Below, piece after piece: positions 18,991-27,206 of a stretch of DNA of 64,000 nt. The position numbers and the translations under genes were made by a program. The notes below the pieces were generated by a model. It ran no database searches, was not told the origin of the DNA, and saw only the letters and a list, made by a program, of their open reading frames with translations. Numbering within the stretch: position 1 is the stretch's first letter; the number at the start of each line of letters is the position of its first letter. This stretch comes from UBA868 sp016776875 (lineage in GTDB: Bacteria > Pseudomonadota > Gammaproteobacteria > Arenicellales > UBA868): contig CP179198.1 of NCBI GenBank assembly GCA_051201585.1, positions 310,001 to 374,000 on the forward strand, given 5' to 3'.

Positions 18991-19511
18991 ATCAAAAACC
19001 CAGCCAAATGAGTCGGGATCTATTTATAGATATATTTGGAAGTGTGTATGAGCATTCACGCTGGATTGCCGAACAGATTTTTGATAGTGGGCTAACATCA
19101 TTATCTGATGAGTCATCAACATTGTTTGCAGCGATGTCTGAAGTTGTCGATCAGGCTGGCCAAGATGCACAACTTGAGTTGCTTCGAAACCACCCTGACC
19201 TGGCTGGAAAATTAGCAGTGTCGGGAAAATTAACGGCGGCCTCAGCTTCGGAGCAGGCGGGCGCTGGTCTGGATCGGTGCACCGACGCAGAATTTGACGA
19301 GTTTACTAAGCTGAATAATCGCTATCAACAGCGTTTTGGATTCCCTTTTATTGTGGCAGTTCGGGGCCTGGATAAGGAAAGTATTTTGGAGCAATTTAGA
19401 CACCGTGTTCAAAACGACTGGGACACTGAGTTTGATTGTGCATTGTCTCAAGTGCATCGTATCGCACGACTTCGCATCGACCAGATCATAGTGTCTACCG
19501 AGGATCATTAA
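18987..19511 (+). CDS. uraD: OHCU decarboxylase (2-oxo-4-hydroxy-4-carboxy-5-ureidoimidazoline decarboxylase)
   Basis: 174 residues. LLRNHPDLAGKLAVSGKLTAASASEQAGAGLD near residue 70 is the core UraD motif with the catalytic His, and NNRYQQRFGFPFIVAVRGLDKESIL is the second conserved block. It converts OHCU from UraH to S-allantoin. The start overlaps puuE, and the stop codon directly abuts the ATG of the allantoicase gene. Confidence 0.92.
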   Translation: MNQKPSQMSRDLFIDIFGSVYEHSRWIAEQIFDSGLTSLSDESSTLFAAMSEVVDQAGQDAQLELLRNHPDLAGKLAVSGKLTAASASEQAGAGLDRCTDAEFDEFTKLNNRYQQRFGFPFIVAVRGLDKESILEQFRHRVQNDWDTEFDCALSQVHRIARLRIDQIIVSTEDH

Positions 19512-20519
19512 ATGAACGATGTATTGGATATACCTGAATTCGCGCGACACTTGGTGAATTTAGCGTCATCTCGGCTTGGGGCCAAAACGTTGTCATGCAG
19601 CGATGACTTTTTTGCGCCGATGGAAAGAATCTTGCAGGATGGTGAGCCGGTCTTTATTGCTGACAAGTTTGATGATCATGGTAAATGGATGGATGGTTGG
19701 GAGAGCCGTCGCCGTCGAGGCGGCGGATTTGACCACCTCGTCATTCAACTTGGCACTCGGGGGATAATCAGAGGCGTTGATATCGATACACGCTATTTCA
19801 CGGGCAACTATCCTCCCAAGGCTTCTATCGAAGTGGCTGATGGCGGTCACTCTAGTCAGCCCCGGGAGCTCGCGTGGCGGGAACTGTTGTCAGAGACGCC
19901 GCTTGGTCCTGACTGCCATCATTATGTTTCGATTTCTGATCCTGAGCCTGCGACGCATCTTCGTCTCAATATATTTCCTGATGGGGGTGTTGCGAGATTG
20001 CGGGTCTACGGCGAGCCGTTGCCCGACTGGACGCGATTGAGCATCGAGGAAATAGCTGAATTGTCAGCGATCGAAAATGGCGGCCGAATCGCCGGTTTCA
20101 ATAACGCGCATTATGGGAACCCATGGGTCATTTTGACGGCGGGTCGAGGCATGAACATGGGGGATGGTTGGGAAACCCGACGAAGACGCGAACCCGGAAA
20201 CGACTGGATCCTCGTTCGTCTCGGAATACCCGGAGTGATCGAGCACCTTGAAATCGACACGGCACATTTTAAAGGCAATTATCCAGATCAATGTTCGGTG
20301 CAAGCCGCATTGGTGAGTGACCTGAATGACGAGGACCTGATCAAGACAGCATTAGGCTGGCCTGATCTACTACCGGCCACTAAAATGGAGATGGATCACC
20401 AGCACTTTTTTGAGAGCGATTCCCTTAAAGAATTGGGTGCGGTGAATTGCCTGCGTTTAAATATCTTTCCAGACGGCGGCATCAGTCGCTTTAGAGCTTA
20501 TGGCAAGCCGCAGCGCTGA
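19512..20519 (+). CDS. alc: allantoicase
   Basis: 335 residues made of two homologous allantoicase domains. Domain 1 (about 20-170) contains GWESRRRRGGGFDHLVIQLG followed by IDTRYFTGNYPPKAS. Domain 2 (about 195-335) repeats the pattern with GWETRRRR and IDTAHFKGNYPDQCS. It hydrolyses allantoate to S-ureidoglycolate and urea. The ATG follows the uraD stop with no spacer, indicating tight coupling. Confidence 0.93.
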   Translation: MNDVLDIPEFARHLVNLASSRLGAKTLSCSDDFFAPMERILQDGEPVFIADKFDDHGKWMDGWESRRRRGGGFDHLVIQLGTRGIIRGVDIDTRYFTGNYPPKASIEVADGGHSSQPRELAWRELLSETPLGPDCHHYVSISDPEPATHLRLNIFPDGGVARLRVYGEPLPDWTRLSIEEIAELSAIENGGRIAGFNNAHYGNPWVILTAGRGMNMGDGWETRRRREPGNDWILVRLGIPGVIEHLEIDTAHFKGNYPDQCSVQAALVSDLNDEDLIKTALGWPDLLPATKMEMDHQHFFESDSLKELGAVNCLRLNIFPDGGISRFRAYGKPQR

Positions 20520-20528
20520 TTTTTGATC

Positions 20529-21020
20529 ATGACTGTCAGCCCAAGACCGCTGGTCGCCGAAGAATTTTCGCTTTTTGGCGATGTTGTCGAAGCGCTTGAT
20601 GATCGAATTGTTGATATCAATCAGGGTACGTCCCAGCGATTTCATGACCTCGCCCGGATCAGTATCAATTCGGACGGCGGTCGCCCGCTGGCGAATATCT
20701 TCCGGGCTTCTCCTTATCCCCGTCCGCTGACACTCACGATGATGGAAAAACACCCGCTAGGCTCACAACTATTTATGCCCCTTCAAGCGCATGATTATTT
20801 AGTCGCAGTTGCGGCGCCGGGACCATCGGTTTTGGCAAAAGATGTGAATGTTTTTCTGGCAAGGGGTCATCAAGGCGTTAATTTTTATCCGGGCGTTTGG
20901 CATCACCCTCTTTTGGTGCTTGTTGAGCAGCAGGATTTCATTGTGATCGATCGTGGCGGTCCCGGCGATAATCTGGTTGAGGCAGGTCTTGAGAAGCCGG
21001 TTATCGTTACACTGGGCTGA
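20529..21020 (+). CDS. allA: ureidoglycolate lyase
   Basis: 163 residues from the ATG at 20529 (a TTG at 20523 would add two residues). The cupin-like family is recognised from SPYPRPLTLTMMEKHPLGSQLFMPL near residue 65, PGPSVLAKDVNVFLARGHQGVNFYPGVWHHPLLVL and the C-terminal FIVIDRGGPGDN. It splits ureidoglycolate into glyoxylate and urea, the last step of the pathway encoded here. No urease or glyoxylate enzymes are in view. Confidence 0.93.
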   Translation: MTVSPRPLVAEEFSLFGDVVEALDDRIVDINQGTSQRFHDLARISINSDGGRPLANIFRASPYPRPLTLTMMEKHPLGSQLFMPLQAHDYLVAVAAPGPSVLAKDVNVFLARGHQGVNFYPGVWHHPLLVLVEQQDFIVIDRGGPGDNLVEAGLEKPVIVTLG

Positions 21021-21093
21021 ATGACAAATGCCGTGCTGATTTAAGGGTTTGGCGAAGAATATATTTTTTAACTAATCAAGACCGGAATCTGTA

Positions 21094-21411
21094 ATGAAAA
21101 CTATTAGAAGATTTTCTGCTGGCGCCATCCTTTTGACTTTTCCTTTGTCAGTTATGGCTTTGCTTGCAGGTGACGCGGAAGATGGAAAGCCATTACATGA
21201 CAACTTTTGTATGGGCTGTCATGTGAGTGTTGTTGGCGGTGATGGTGGGGAGATCTACTTGCGGGAAAACCGAAATGTCAAAACAATTGAGGGGTTAATG
21301 GGGGCTGTTGATTTTTGTAACGATCAGGCAAAAACAGGCCTTAATGATTACGAGCTCGATGATATCGTGGCTTATCTAAACGAGACTTACTACCAATTTG
21401 ATACGGACTAA
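21094..21411 (+). CDS. small periplasmic monoheme cytochrome c
   Basis: 105 residues with a signal peptide (MKTIRRFSAGAILLTFPLSVMA) and one heme-binding motif FCMGCH near residue 41. The C-terminus YELDDIVAYLNETYYQFDTD is typical of small class I-like cytochromes; a possible Met axial ligand is in GLMGAVDFC. It lies 73 bases after allA on the same strand and converges with the Zn-ADH gene at a 7-base gap. It may be an electron acceptor linked to purine oxidation, by analogy with the cytochrome c domain of urate oxidase PuuD, but that is inference. Confidence 0.75.
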   Translation: MKTIRRFSAGAILLTFPLSVMALLAGDAEDGKPLHDNFCMGCHVSVVGGDGGEIYLRENRNVKTIEGLMGAVDFCNDQAKTGLNDYELDDIVAYLNETYYQFDTD

Positions 21412-21418
21412 CTTGGTG

Positions 21419-22411
21419 TTAGGGTCGCAGAATCACTTTTGGCGCCCCACAATCTCCACTATTAAGTTCTTTAAATGCCGTGGCGCCTTCAGCGAGCGGT
21501 CGTTCATCGATCCAGTCTAGTTTTCCCAGTGCTCCCGAGTGCAGCTGTTTTAAGGTATTGCGAAGATCGACGGGCGTATAGGTATAGGTGCCAATGAATG
21601 TGATTTCCTGAAGCGTAATGCGTCTGATATCGAGACCATCATTGTTATCCATCAGGCCGATATGCATGATTACGCCTCCGGGAACGACCGAGGCAACGGA
21701 TGCTTGTCGGGATGCTTTACCGCCAACGGCATCGATTACGAGATCAAAGGATGAATCTGCCGCGGGATGATCAATTGGATTGATGATTTCAGCAACACCG
21801 GTGTTTTCAGCACTTTTTCGGCGAAGGGCATTGGTGTCCGCGAGCGTAAGGTGAGCGACCCCGCGATGAGCGAGGGTGAGCGCAGCAAAGAGGCCTACAG
21901 AGCCGCCACCAATGACCAATGCTCGGGCCTCGCTGATGGGTCGTGCGAGCGCGCGCTCAGCGAGGTTTACCGCATGGGTAGCCGTTGCTGCGGGCTCAGT
22001 AAGAGCGGCGAGCGCCGCGTCCATGCCTTCCGGAATTTCAATCAGATTTTTATGAGGCATTGAAATGCGCTGTGCAAAAGCACCGGGCCGGTACATGCCA
22101 ATAAGGTCACGTCCCGCACAAAGATTTTGCTGGCCGTTTAGGCAGTGATCGCAGTGACCACATGTAATCAGCGGATTAAGAACGACGCGTTTTCCAGAGA
22201 GAGGGCCGTCCAACACCCGACCTGCCGCTTCATGGCCAAGAATAAGTGGCGGCACTCGCCTTGGATCATGGCCGAGATAAGCGTGCATATCCGAACCACA
22301 AATACCCACCGCATCGATTTCGACGAGCGTTTCACTAGCGTCAAGCGGCTTCGCATCCGCCTCTTCTCGAAATGCCATCTCTTCATTTGCGGTGTAAACC
22401 AGTGCCTGCAT
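21419..22411 (-). CDS. zinc-dependent alcohol dehydrogenase, candidate DHPS dehydrogenase
   Basis: 330 residues of the medium-chain dehydrogenase family. The catalytic zinc site starts at GICGSDMHAYLGHDPRRVPPLILGHEAAG; the structural zinc lobe is CGHCDHCLNGQQNLC; the nucleotide-binding segment is LVIGGGSVGLFAALTLAHRG. It is the last gene of a minus-strand operon with an SDR and a HisD-like dehydrogenase, 15 bases after the SDR. In DHPS degraders two extra dehydrogenases (HpsO, HpsP) interconvert DHPS enantiomers, and this gene occupies such a position. Family is sure, substrate inferred. Confidence 0.85.
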   Translation of the reverse strand: MQALVYTANEEMAFREEADAKPLDASETLVEIDAVGICGSDMHAYLGHDPRRVPPLILGHEAAGRVLDGPLSGKRVVLNPLITCGHCDHCLNGQQNLCAGRDLIGMYRPGAFAQRISMPHKNLIEIPEGMDAALAALTEPAATATHAVNLAERALARPISEARALVIGGGSVGLFAALTLAHRGVAHLTLADTNALRRKSAENTGVAEIINPIDHPAADSSFDLVIDAVGGKASRQASVASVVPGGVIMHIGLMDNNDGLDIRRITLQEITFIGTYTYTPVDLRNTLKQLHSGALGKLDWIDERPLAEGATAFKELNSGDCGAPKVILRP

Positions 22412-22426
22412 TTCGGACCCCTCGGG

Positions 22427-23200
22427 TTATTTAGCTGAAAATCCACCGTCCACAAAAATAGTCTGGCCGGTAATGTAATTTGAAGCAGGCGATGACAGAA
22501 AGATGCTTACGCCTGCTAAATCGTTCATTTCGCCGTTACGCCCGATTGCGGTCTGGTTCGCGGCCCAGGCTCGACGATCATCATCGCCAAATACCGGAGC
22601 GGTTAGTTCAGTCGGGAAAAATCCAGGTCCAATGGCGTTACAGGTAATGCCATCGGAAGACCAGGCTTCCGCCATGGCGCGAGTCAATTGACAGATGCCC
22701 CCTTTGCTTGCGCCGTAAGCAATACCGTTCGTAAATGCGCGAACCGACTGCATTGAAGCAATATTAATGATTCGACCATAGCCATGAGTTTTCATTTCCG
22801 GTACGAGCGCCTGCGCGAGAAAGAACGGGATCGAAAGATTTAAATAAATAGTCTGGTCCCAGCTTTCGGGCGTTACATTATCGGCATGCTCACGAAGGTT
22901 AACGCCAGCCGCATTGACAAGGATATTCGGCGCACCAAAGGCATGCGTGCAATGCTCGGCGGTCTCAACCACCGTGTTGCGTTGGTTGAGATCTGCGACG
23001 ACGCGAGATGCCATACCGCCGTTATCACAAATTTGTTGGACTGCAGCGTCAAGGCGATCCTGTCGTCGGGCAACAAGAACGACTTTCGCTCCTGCGTCAG
23101 CCAGAAATCCCGCGATCGCTAATCCGATGCCTGAACTGCCACCCGTAACGACCGCGACTTTACCGGTAAGGTCGAAAAGTAATTGTGTGTCGGTCTTCAC
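22427..23200 (-). CDS. short-chain dehydrogenase, candidate DHPS 2-dehydrogenase
   Basis: 257 residues of the classical SDR family. The cofactor motif is TGGSSGIG near residue 19, with NVLVNAAGVN in the middle, the catalytic Ser in INIASMQS and the Tyr-Lys pair in YGASKGG; the C-terminus ends ITGQTIFVDGGFSAK. It overlaps the hpsN-like gene by four bases. It resembles gluconate 5-dehydrogenase-type SDRs, but the operon context suggests oxidation or epimerisation of a sulfonated diol. Confidence 0.85.
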   Translation of the reverse strand: MKTDTQLLFDLTGKVAVVTGGSSGIGLAIAGFLADAGAKVVLVARRQDRLDAAVQQICDNGGMASRVVADLNQRNTVVETAEHCTHAFGAPNILVNAAGVNLREHADNVTPESWDQTIYLNLSIPFFLAQALVPEMKTHGYGRIINIASMQSVRAFTNGIAYGASKGGICQLTRAMAEAWSSDGITCNAIGPGFFPTELTAPVFGDDDRRAWAANQTAIGRNGEMNDLAGVSIFLSSPASNYITGQTIFVDGGFSAK

Positions 23201-24493
23201 GAGGCCTTAAGTTCAAATTGCTCTTCTGGGAAGTACTTGTGCAAGCGGTCATCTCCGGCAAGTGCATGTCCCTCCATACCCTCTGCCCGGGAGATTCGCG
23301 CACTCACGGCTCCCACATCACGGTTCGCCTCACGATTCATCCGCTGCCAGGTGACTGTTTTGATAAATTTGCCAACGCTCAATCCGCCGCTATAGCGTGC
23401 AGCCCCCTTTGTGGGCAAGATGTGATTTGGGCCAGAGGCTTTGTCGCCATAAGTCACCGTCGTTTCTTCTCCAAGGAATAATGATCCGTAGTTGCTAAGT
23501 TCTGCGAGCCACCACTCAAGATCCTTGGTGTGGACCTCAAGATGCTCGGGCGCATAAATATCACTTTGCTTTACCGCTTCTTCCCGAGTTTCAGCAATGA
23601 TGACTTCACCATAATCACGCCATGCGCTTTCGGCAGCTGTTTTGTTGGGCTCGCTCAGACGAGCAATGCAGCTCGGGATTCTTTCGATGACTTTCTCGGC
23701 GAGTTCTTGTGACGTGCTGATCAGCCATGCGGGGGAGTCAAAACCATGTTCTGCCTGACTGATGAGGTCAGATGCGACAATATCAGGATCGGCAGTTTCA
23801 TCCGCAATCACTGCAATTTCAGTGGGCCCGGCAAACATGTCAATGCCGACTCGTCCATAAAGGATACGTTTCGCTTCAGCAACAAATCGGTTACCGGGAC
23901 CGACCAGAACATCCGCAGGATGTCCCGAAAACAGGCCAAATGCCATCGCAGCAATACCCTGCACGCCGCCGAGCGCAAGGATCGTATCAGCTCCGGCGAG
24001 ACCCGCTGCGTACAGGATGGAAGGATGCACCCCTTCACTTCCTCGCGTCGGGGAGCAGGCGACTACATTCCTGACGCCTGCGACTTTAGCGGTTGTGACG
24101 CTCATGATCGCGGAGGCAATATGGGCGTATCGACCGCCCGGGACGTAGCAGCCGGCAGTATGTACCGGAATGAGTTTTTGGCCTGCAATCAAACCGGGTG
24201 AAAGTTCAGTCTCAAACTCCTGCATGCTGGCAAGTTGGGCCTCGGCAAATTTTTTAACTCGGTCATATGCAAAGTGAATATCATCCCGTGCACGTTGAGA
24301 AAGGCGTTCCCCTGCCGCCGCAATTTCTTCCGAAGTGACGATGATGTCACCTGTCCACTTATCAAGATTTTCGGCATATTCACGAGCCATCTCTTCGCCG
24401 CCGTTTTCAATTTTGGCGAGCATGTCTTGGACAATTCGACGGGTATCTTCTTCGCCAGTTGTGGGCGACTTGTCAGCTTTTTAAGTAAATCAC
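23197..24493 (-). CDS. hpsN: HpsN-like (R)-DHPS 3-dehydrogenase (HisD family), frame shift near the start
   Basis: From the in-frame ATG at 24423 the frame gives 408 residues with histidinol-dehydrogenase-family zinc and active-site segments: HTAGCYVPGGRYAH, VGPGNRFVAEAKR, SQAEHGFDSPA, YAPEHLEVHTKD and GPNHILPTKGAARYSGG. Upstream the same frame continues (ADKSPTTGEEDTRRIVQD), and a GTG at 24493 followed by IYLK is out by one base at AGCT 24475-24478; restoring it gives about 431 residues, the usual family length. HpsN oxidises (R)-DHPS to (R)-sulfolactate with NAD. The adjacent SuyAB genes and the absence of other his genes argue against histidine biosynthesis. Confidence 0.8.
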
Positions 24494-24551
24494 TTCAGGA
24501 ACTCTCAAATCAGTAGGTTAAAAGTGGGGGACATGCTGTCGCGCATGTGAC

Positions 24552-24737
24552 TCAACTGCCGTATATAACGCCGGGCAGCACTTTGATATCCACCTCGCCA
24601 TTGTCTTTTAGCATCATGACTTCGTCAGCTTTCGCAGGGATTGCCGACTGAACACGGATTTTTACCGCATGTGCTGAACCTGCCGTTAAGGTAAGACCAA
24701 GCAGTGCTCCAGTTAGGGTAAGCAGGGTTTTTCTCAT
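24552..24737 (-). pseudogene. deleted remnant of a TRAP transporter substrate-binding protein gene
   Basis: The frame starts at ATG 24737 with a GGGAGAG ribosome-binding site and a complete signal peptide (RKTLLTLTGALLGLTLTAGSAHA). The mature part begins VKIRVQSAIPAKADEVMMLKD, typical of DctP proteins, then jumps to NGEVDIKVLP, with about ten residues missing, and stops after 61 residues instead of about 330. No membrane subunits remain. It sits between suyB and the hpsN-like gene, where a TRAP importer occurs in some DHPS gene clusters, so it looks like the scar of a transporter deletion. Confidence 0.7.
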
Positions 24738-24865
24738 CTCTCTCCCTTGGTTGATATTCATGATTTATGAACAGATTTTTGCTGACTTATGCCAGCCCAT
24801 CTTCAGCACCCAGTTACCTAAAAGTGATCTAGTTATTCAAAAACTGAGTGCCAAAGCTATTCACT

Positions 24866-26035
24866 TTAAGCGCTTCGGTAAAGCTTGGTCATTACAAACT
24901 CTCGATGGCCAAGTGCTTCCGCAGCCGTCAGGCGACCATTACAGGTGCGAATGACCATATCGATCAAGGCATCACCTGCCTGATCAAGATTCATTTCACG
25001 TCGCAATAAACCAGACACATCGAGATCAACGTGTTCCCCCATTGTTCGGACGGTTCTCGGATTAGCAGTGACCTTGATGACAGGTTCAATCGGGTTTCCG
25101 ATAATATTTCCTTGTCCAGTAGGGAAGATATGCACGGCAAACCCGCCAGCGGCTTGGAGCGTGACACATTCGGCGGCTGCCGAGGAGGTGTCCATGTAGT
25201 ACAGGCCGGCTCCTTTATTGGGTGTTTCGGCCGGCGCGAGGACATCAATATACCGAGCGTTCTTGCCAATTTTTTGAAGATTACCCATCGCCTTTTCTTC
25301 AATCGTGGTCAGGCCGCCTTCGATATTGCCTTTCGTCGGCTGACTTTCAGACAGATCGCTCGTCTTGTTGGGCTCGATAACTTCATTCATGTAGGCTTCC
25401 CAGGTCGCGAACCATTTGTCACCCACCTCTTTATTGATCGCCCGCTCCCGACAAAGATGCTCTGCGCCGGTAATTTCAGAGGTTTCACCAAAGCAGTTGG
25501 TGACACCGATGGCGTCAGTTTTATCAATAAAGTTTCCCACGGTTGGGTTAGCACCCATCCCCGATGTGGTATCTGACTCGCCACACTTGTGTGAAACCCA
25601 AAGATCCGAAATCGGACACTCTTCTCGTCTGGCTTCTGATGCTGCCTGTAAAAATTCTTTTGCGACCCGACTCGCACTGGCGATTGTTTCAATATCGCCG
25701 TGCTGTTCGATTGCAAATCCTTGTACTGGTTTGCCTGTTTTGGCGATTCCGTCTACAACGCGTGCTGTCCAGCCGGGCTCAATTCCAATAACGACGACAG
25801 CTGCCACATTCGGATTAGCCCCTGTTCCAATTAGGGTGCGGAAATGTAGTTCTAAGTCTTCACCAAACTGCAGGCGACCATAGTGATGAGGGAGCGCCAG
25901 GGTGCCTTTGATGTTGTTTGCTACCGCTTCGCAGGCAGCATTCGACAAATCATCGAGAGGCAGGATGATGACATGATTGCGGATCCCTACGCGGTTATTT
26001 TCACGACGGTAGCCAAAAAAAGTTAATTCACTCAT
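24866..26035 (-). CDS. suyB: (2R)-sulfolactate sulfo-lyase large subunit
   Basis: 389 residues of the UxaA/SuyB hydro-lyase family. VSHKCGESDTTSGMGANPTVGNFIDK near residue 155 is the conserved metal/Cys region, and AGGFAVHIFPTGQGNIIGNPIEPVIKVTANPRT is the family C-terminal block. SuyAB cleaves (R)-sulfolactate to pyruvate and sulfite. Altronate and galactarate dehydratases are homologous, but the HpsN-like gene and a separate small subunit next door favour SuyB. It follows suyA by three bases. Confidence 0.82.
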   Translation of the reverse strand: MSELTFFGYRRENNRVGIRNHVIILPLDDLSNAACEAVANNIKGTLALPHHYGRLQFGEDLELHFRTLIGTGANPNVAAVVVIGIEPGWTARVVDGIAKTGKPVQGFAIEQHGDIETIASASRVAKEFLQAASEARREECPISDLWVSHKCGESDTTSGMGANPTVGNFIDKTDAIGVTNCFGETSEITGAEHLCRERAINKEVGDKWFATWEAYMNEVIEPNKTSDLSESQPTKGNIEGGLTTIEEKAMGNLQKIGKNARYIDVLAPAETPNKGAGLYYMDTSSAAAECVTLQAAGGFAVHIFPTGQGNIIGNPIEPVIKVTANPRTVRTMGEHVDLDVSGLLRREMNLDQAGDALIDMVIRTCNGRLTAAEALGHREFVMTKLYRSA

Positions 26036-26038
26036 GAT

Positions 26039-26332
26039 TCACCATTTACTCGTCTTTAAGTTGTGCACGTGCACATGATCGCCTGTTGCAATGTCGGCAA
26101 CGGCATGTCCAATATTTTCTCCGTATTTGAGTACGGAATCTCCGTTACTGATTGCCCTTAGCGCAAACTTATGCCCTAGAGGAATAGCATGGTTCACGGT
26201 GATATCGATAGTTTTATCTGCATCCATGATCCAGCCAGAAAGATTCTGTCCGGCTTCAACGTTTTCCACGACGACGACGCCTACAGCATCTTTTTCGTCG
26301 TGAACTAAAAAATCGGGGGGTAAGCTGCTCAA
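26039..26332 (-). CDS. suyA: (2R)-sulfolactate sulfo-lyase small subunit
   Basis: 97 residues forming a SAF-like domain: FLVHDEKDAVGVVVVENVEAGQ at the N-terminus, VNHAIPLGHKFALRAISNGDSVLKYGENIGHAVADIATGDHVHVHNL at the C-terminus. The IPLGHK and YGxxIG segments are the family signature. It is the first gene of the sulfonate operon; the 18-bp palindrome at 26366-26383 lies about 35 bases upstream of its start. Confidence 0.85.
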   Translation of the reverse strand: MSSLPPDFLVHDEKDAVGVVVVENVEAGQNLSGWIMDADKTIDITVNHAIPLGHKFALRAISNGDSVLKYGENIGHAVADIATGDHVHVHNLKTSKW

Positions 26333-26365
26333 CTTAGACTCCTAAATCCATAAGTGGGGGGTTCA

Positions 26366-26383
26366 AATTCTTATATAAGAATT
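26366..26383. promoter_or_regulatory. 18-bp perfect palindrome, candidate GntR/HutC operator
   Basis: AATTCTTATATAAGAATT is a perfect palindrome between the divergent suyA and GntR-type regulator genes. It overlaps the best AT-rich promoter core for suyA. Regulators of the HutC subfamily bind short palindromes, so this is the likely operator for the adjacent regulator. Confidence 0.6.
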
Positions 26384-26478
26384 CTTACTGTGTTATAACT
26401 GAATGATTGTTGCGGGTCAATATCATGAATTTTTGACTGTGATTTTGTGTCAGTGAGCCAATAAATAAAGAGATTCTT

Positions 26479-27181
26479 GTGAATAAGCGCCCCTTGTACG
26501 AAGAAATTAAGGAAACCCTGATTGCACGGCTGGCGTCTGATCATTGGCGTCCAGGAGAATTGTTGCCGAGTGAGTTAAAGCTCGCAGAGACTTTTGAGGT
26601 CAGCCAGGGCACCGTTAGAAGAGCGCTTGATGAGCTGGTCAGCTCAAGGGCTCCTGGCGCGTCACCAGGGGCGGGGCACAGCGGTCACGAAACATACCCC
26701 TTTTGGCTTTTTTCATTTATTTCGGGATGATGGCGCTCGGGAGTTGCCGGAGAGTAAAACGCTTAGAATCTCTGTAAATGCGGCGTCACGTTCCGAGCGT
26801 GATGCACTTGAGTTAGGGCCCGCAAAGAAAGTCATCAGGATTACGCGCATTCGTTATTTGAACCTTGACCCTAAAATATTTGAAACGATCGTGCTTCCGA
26901 AAGAACTTTTTTCTCCAATTGCCAAGATGGATGCGCGGGATTTGCCGAATACTGTTTACAATTTCTACGAGCGTGAATTTGGAATTCCTGTTGTGGCTAA
27001 GCGCGAAAGATTGCGCGCGTGCGCAGCATCCCAAACAGAGGCTCGTTATCTATCGGTTGAAGCTGGAACGTCGTTGCTCGAAATTGAATGCCTGGCTTAT
27101 AGCCATCGACGACAGCCAATTGAACTTCGGATCAGTCGCTGCTTGACGGACGAACATTACTATTGCAATCCAGCGGATTAA
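26479..27181 (+). CDS. GntR-family (HutC/UTRA) transcriptional regulator, one-base frame shift
   Basis: GTG start at 26479. The N-terminus is a GntR winged helix (PLYEEIKETLIARLASDHWRPGELLPSELKLA, then VSQGTVRRALDELV). After LV the frame shifts by one base at AGCT 26641-26644, and the other frame continues AQGLLARHQGRGTAV into a UTRA ligand-binding domain (residues ~75-233; VIRITRIRYLN, YNFYEREFGI, IECLAYSHRRQPIELRISR). Corrected length is about 233 residues, normal for HutC-type regulators. It is divergent from suyAB and only 25 bases ahead of the GMC dehydrogenase gene, so it probably controls both units in response to DHPS or sulfolactate. Confidence 0.82.
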
Positions 27182-27206
27182 ATCACTTGGGTGTTTAGCA
27201 GCAACT

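Noticed and set aside
23197..24423. Histidinol dehydrogenase for histidine biosynthesis
   Set aside because: No other his genes nearby, and it is overlapped by an SDR gene and accompanied by suyAB, which fits HpsN.
24866..26332. Altronate dehydratase subunits (UxaA)
   Set aside because: Same superfamily, but the HpsN-like neighbour and lack of any uronate gene favour sulfolactate sulfo-lyase.
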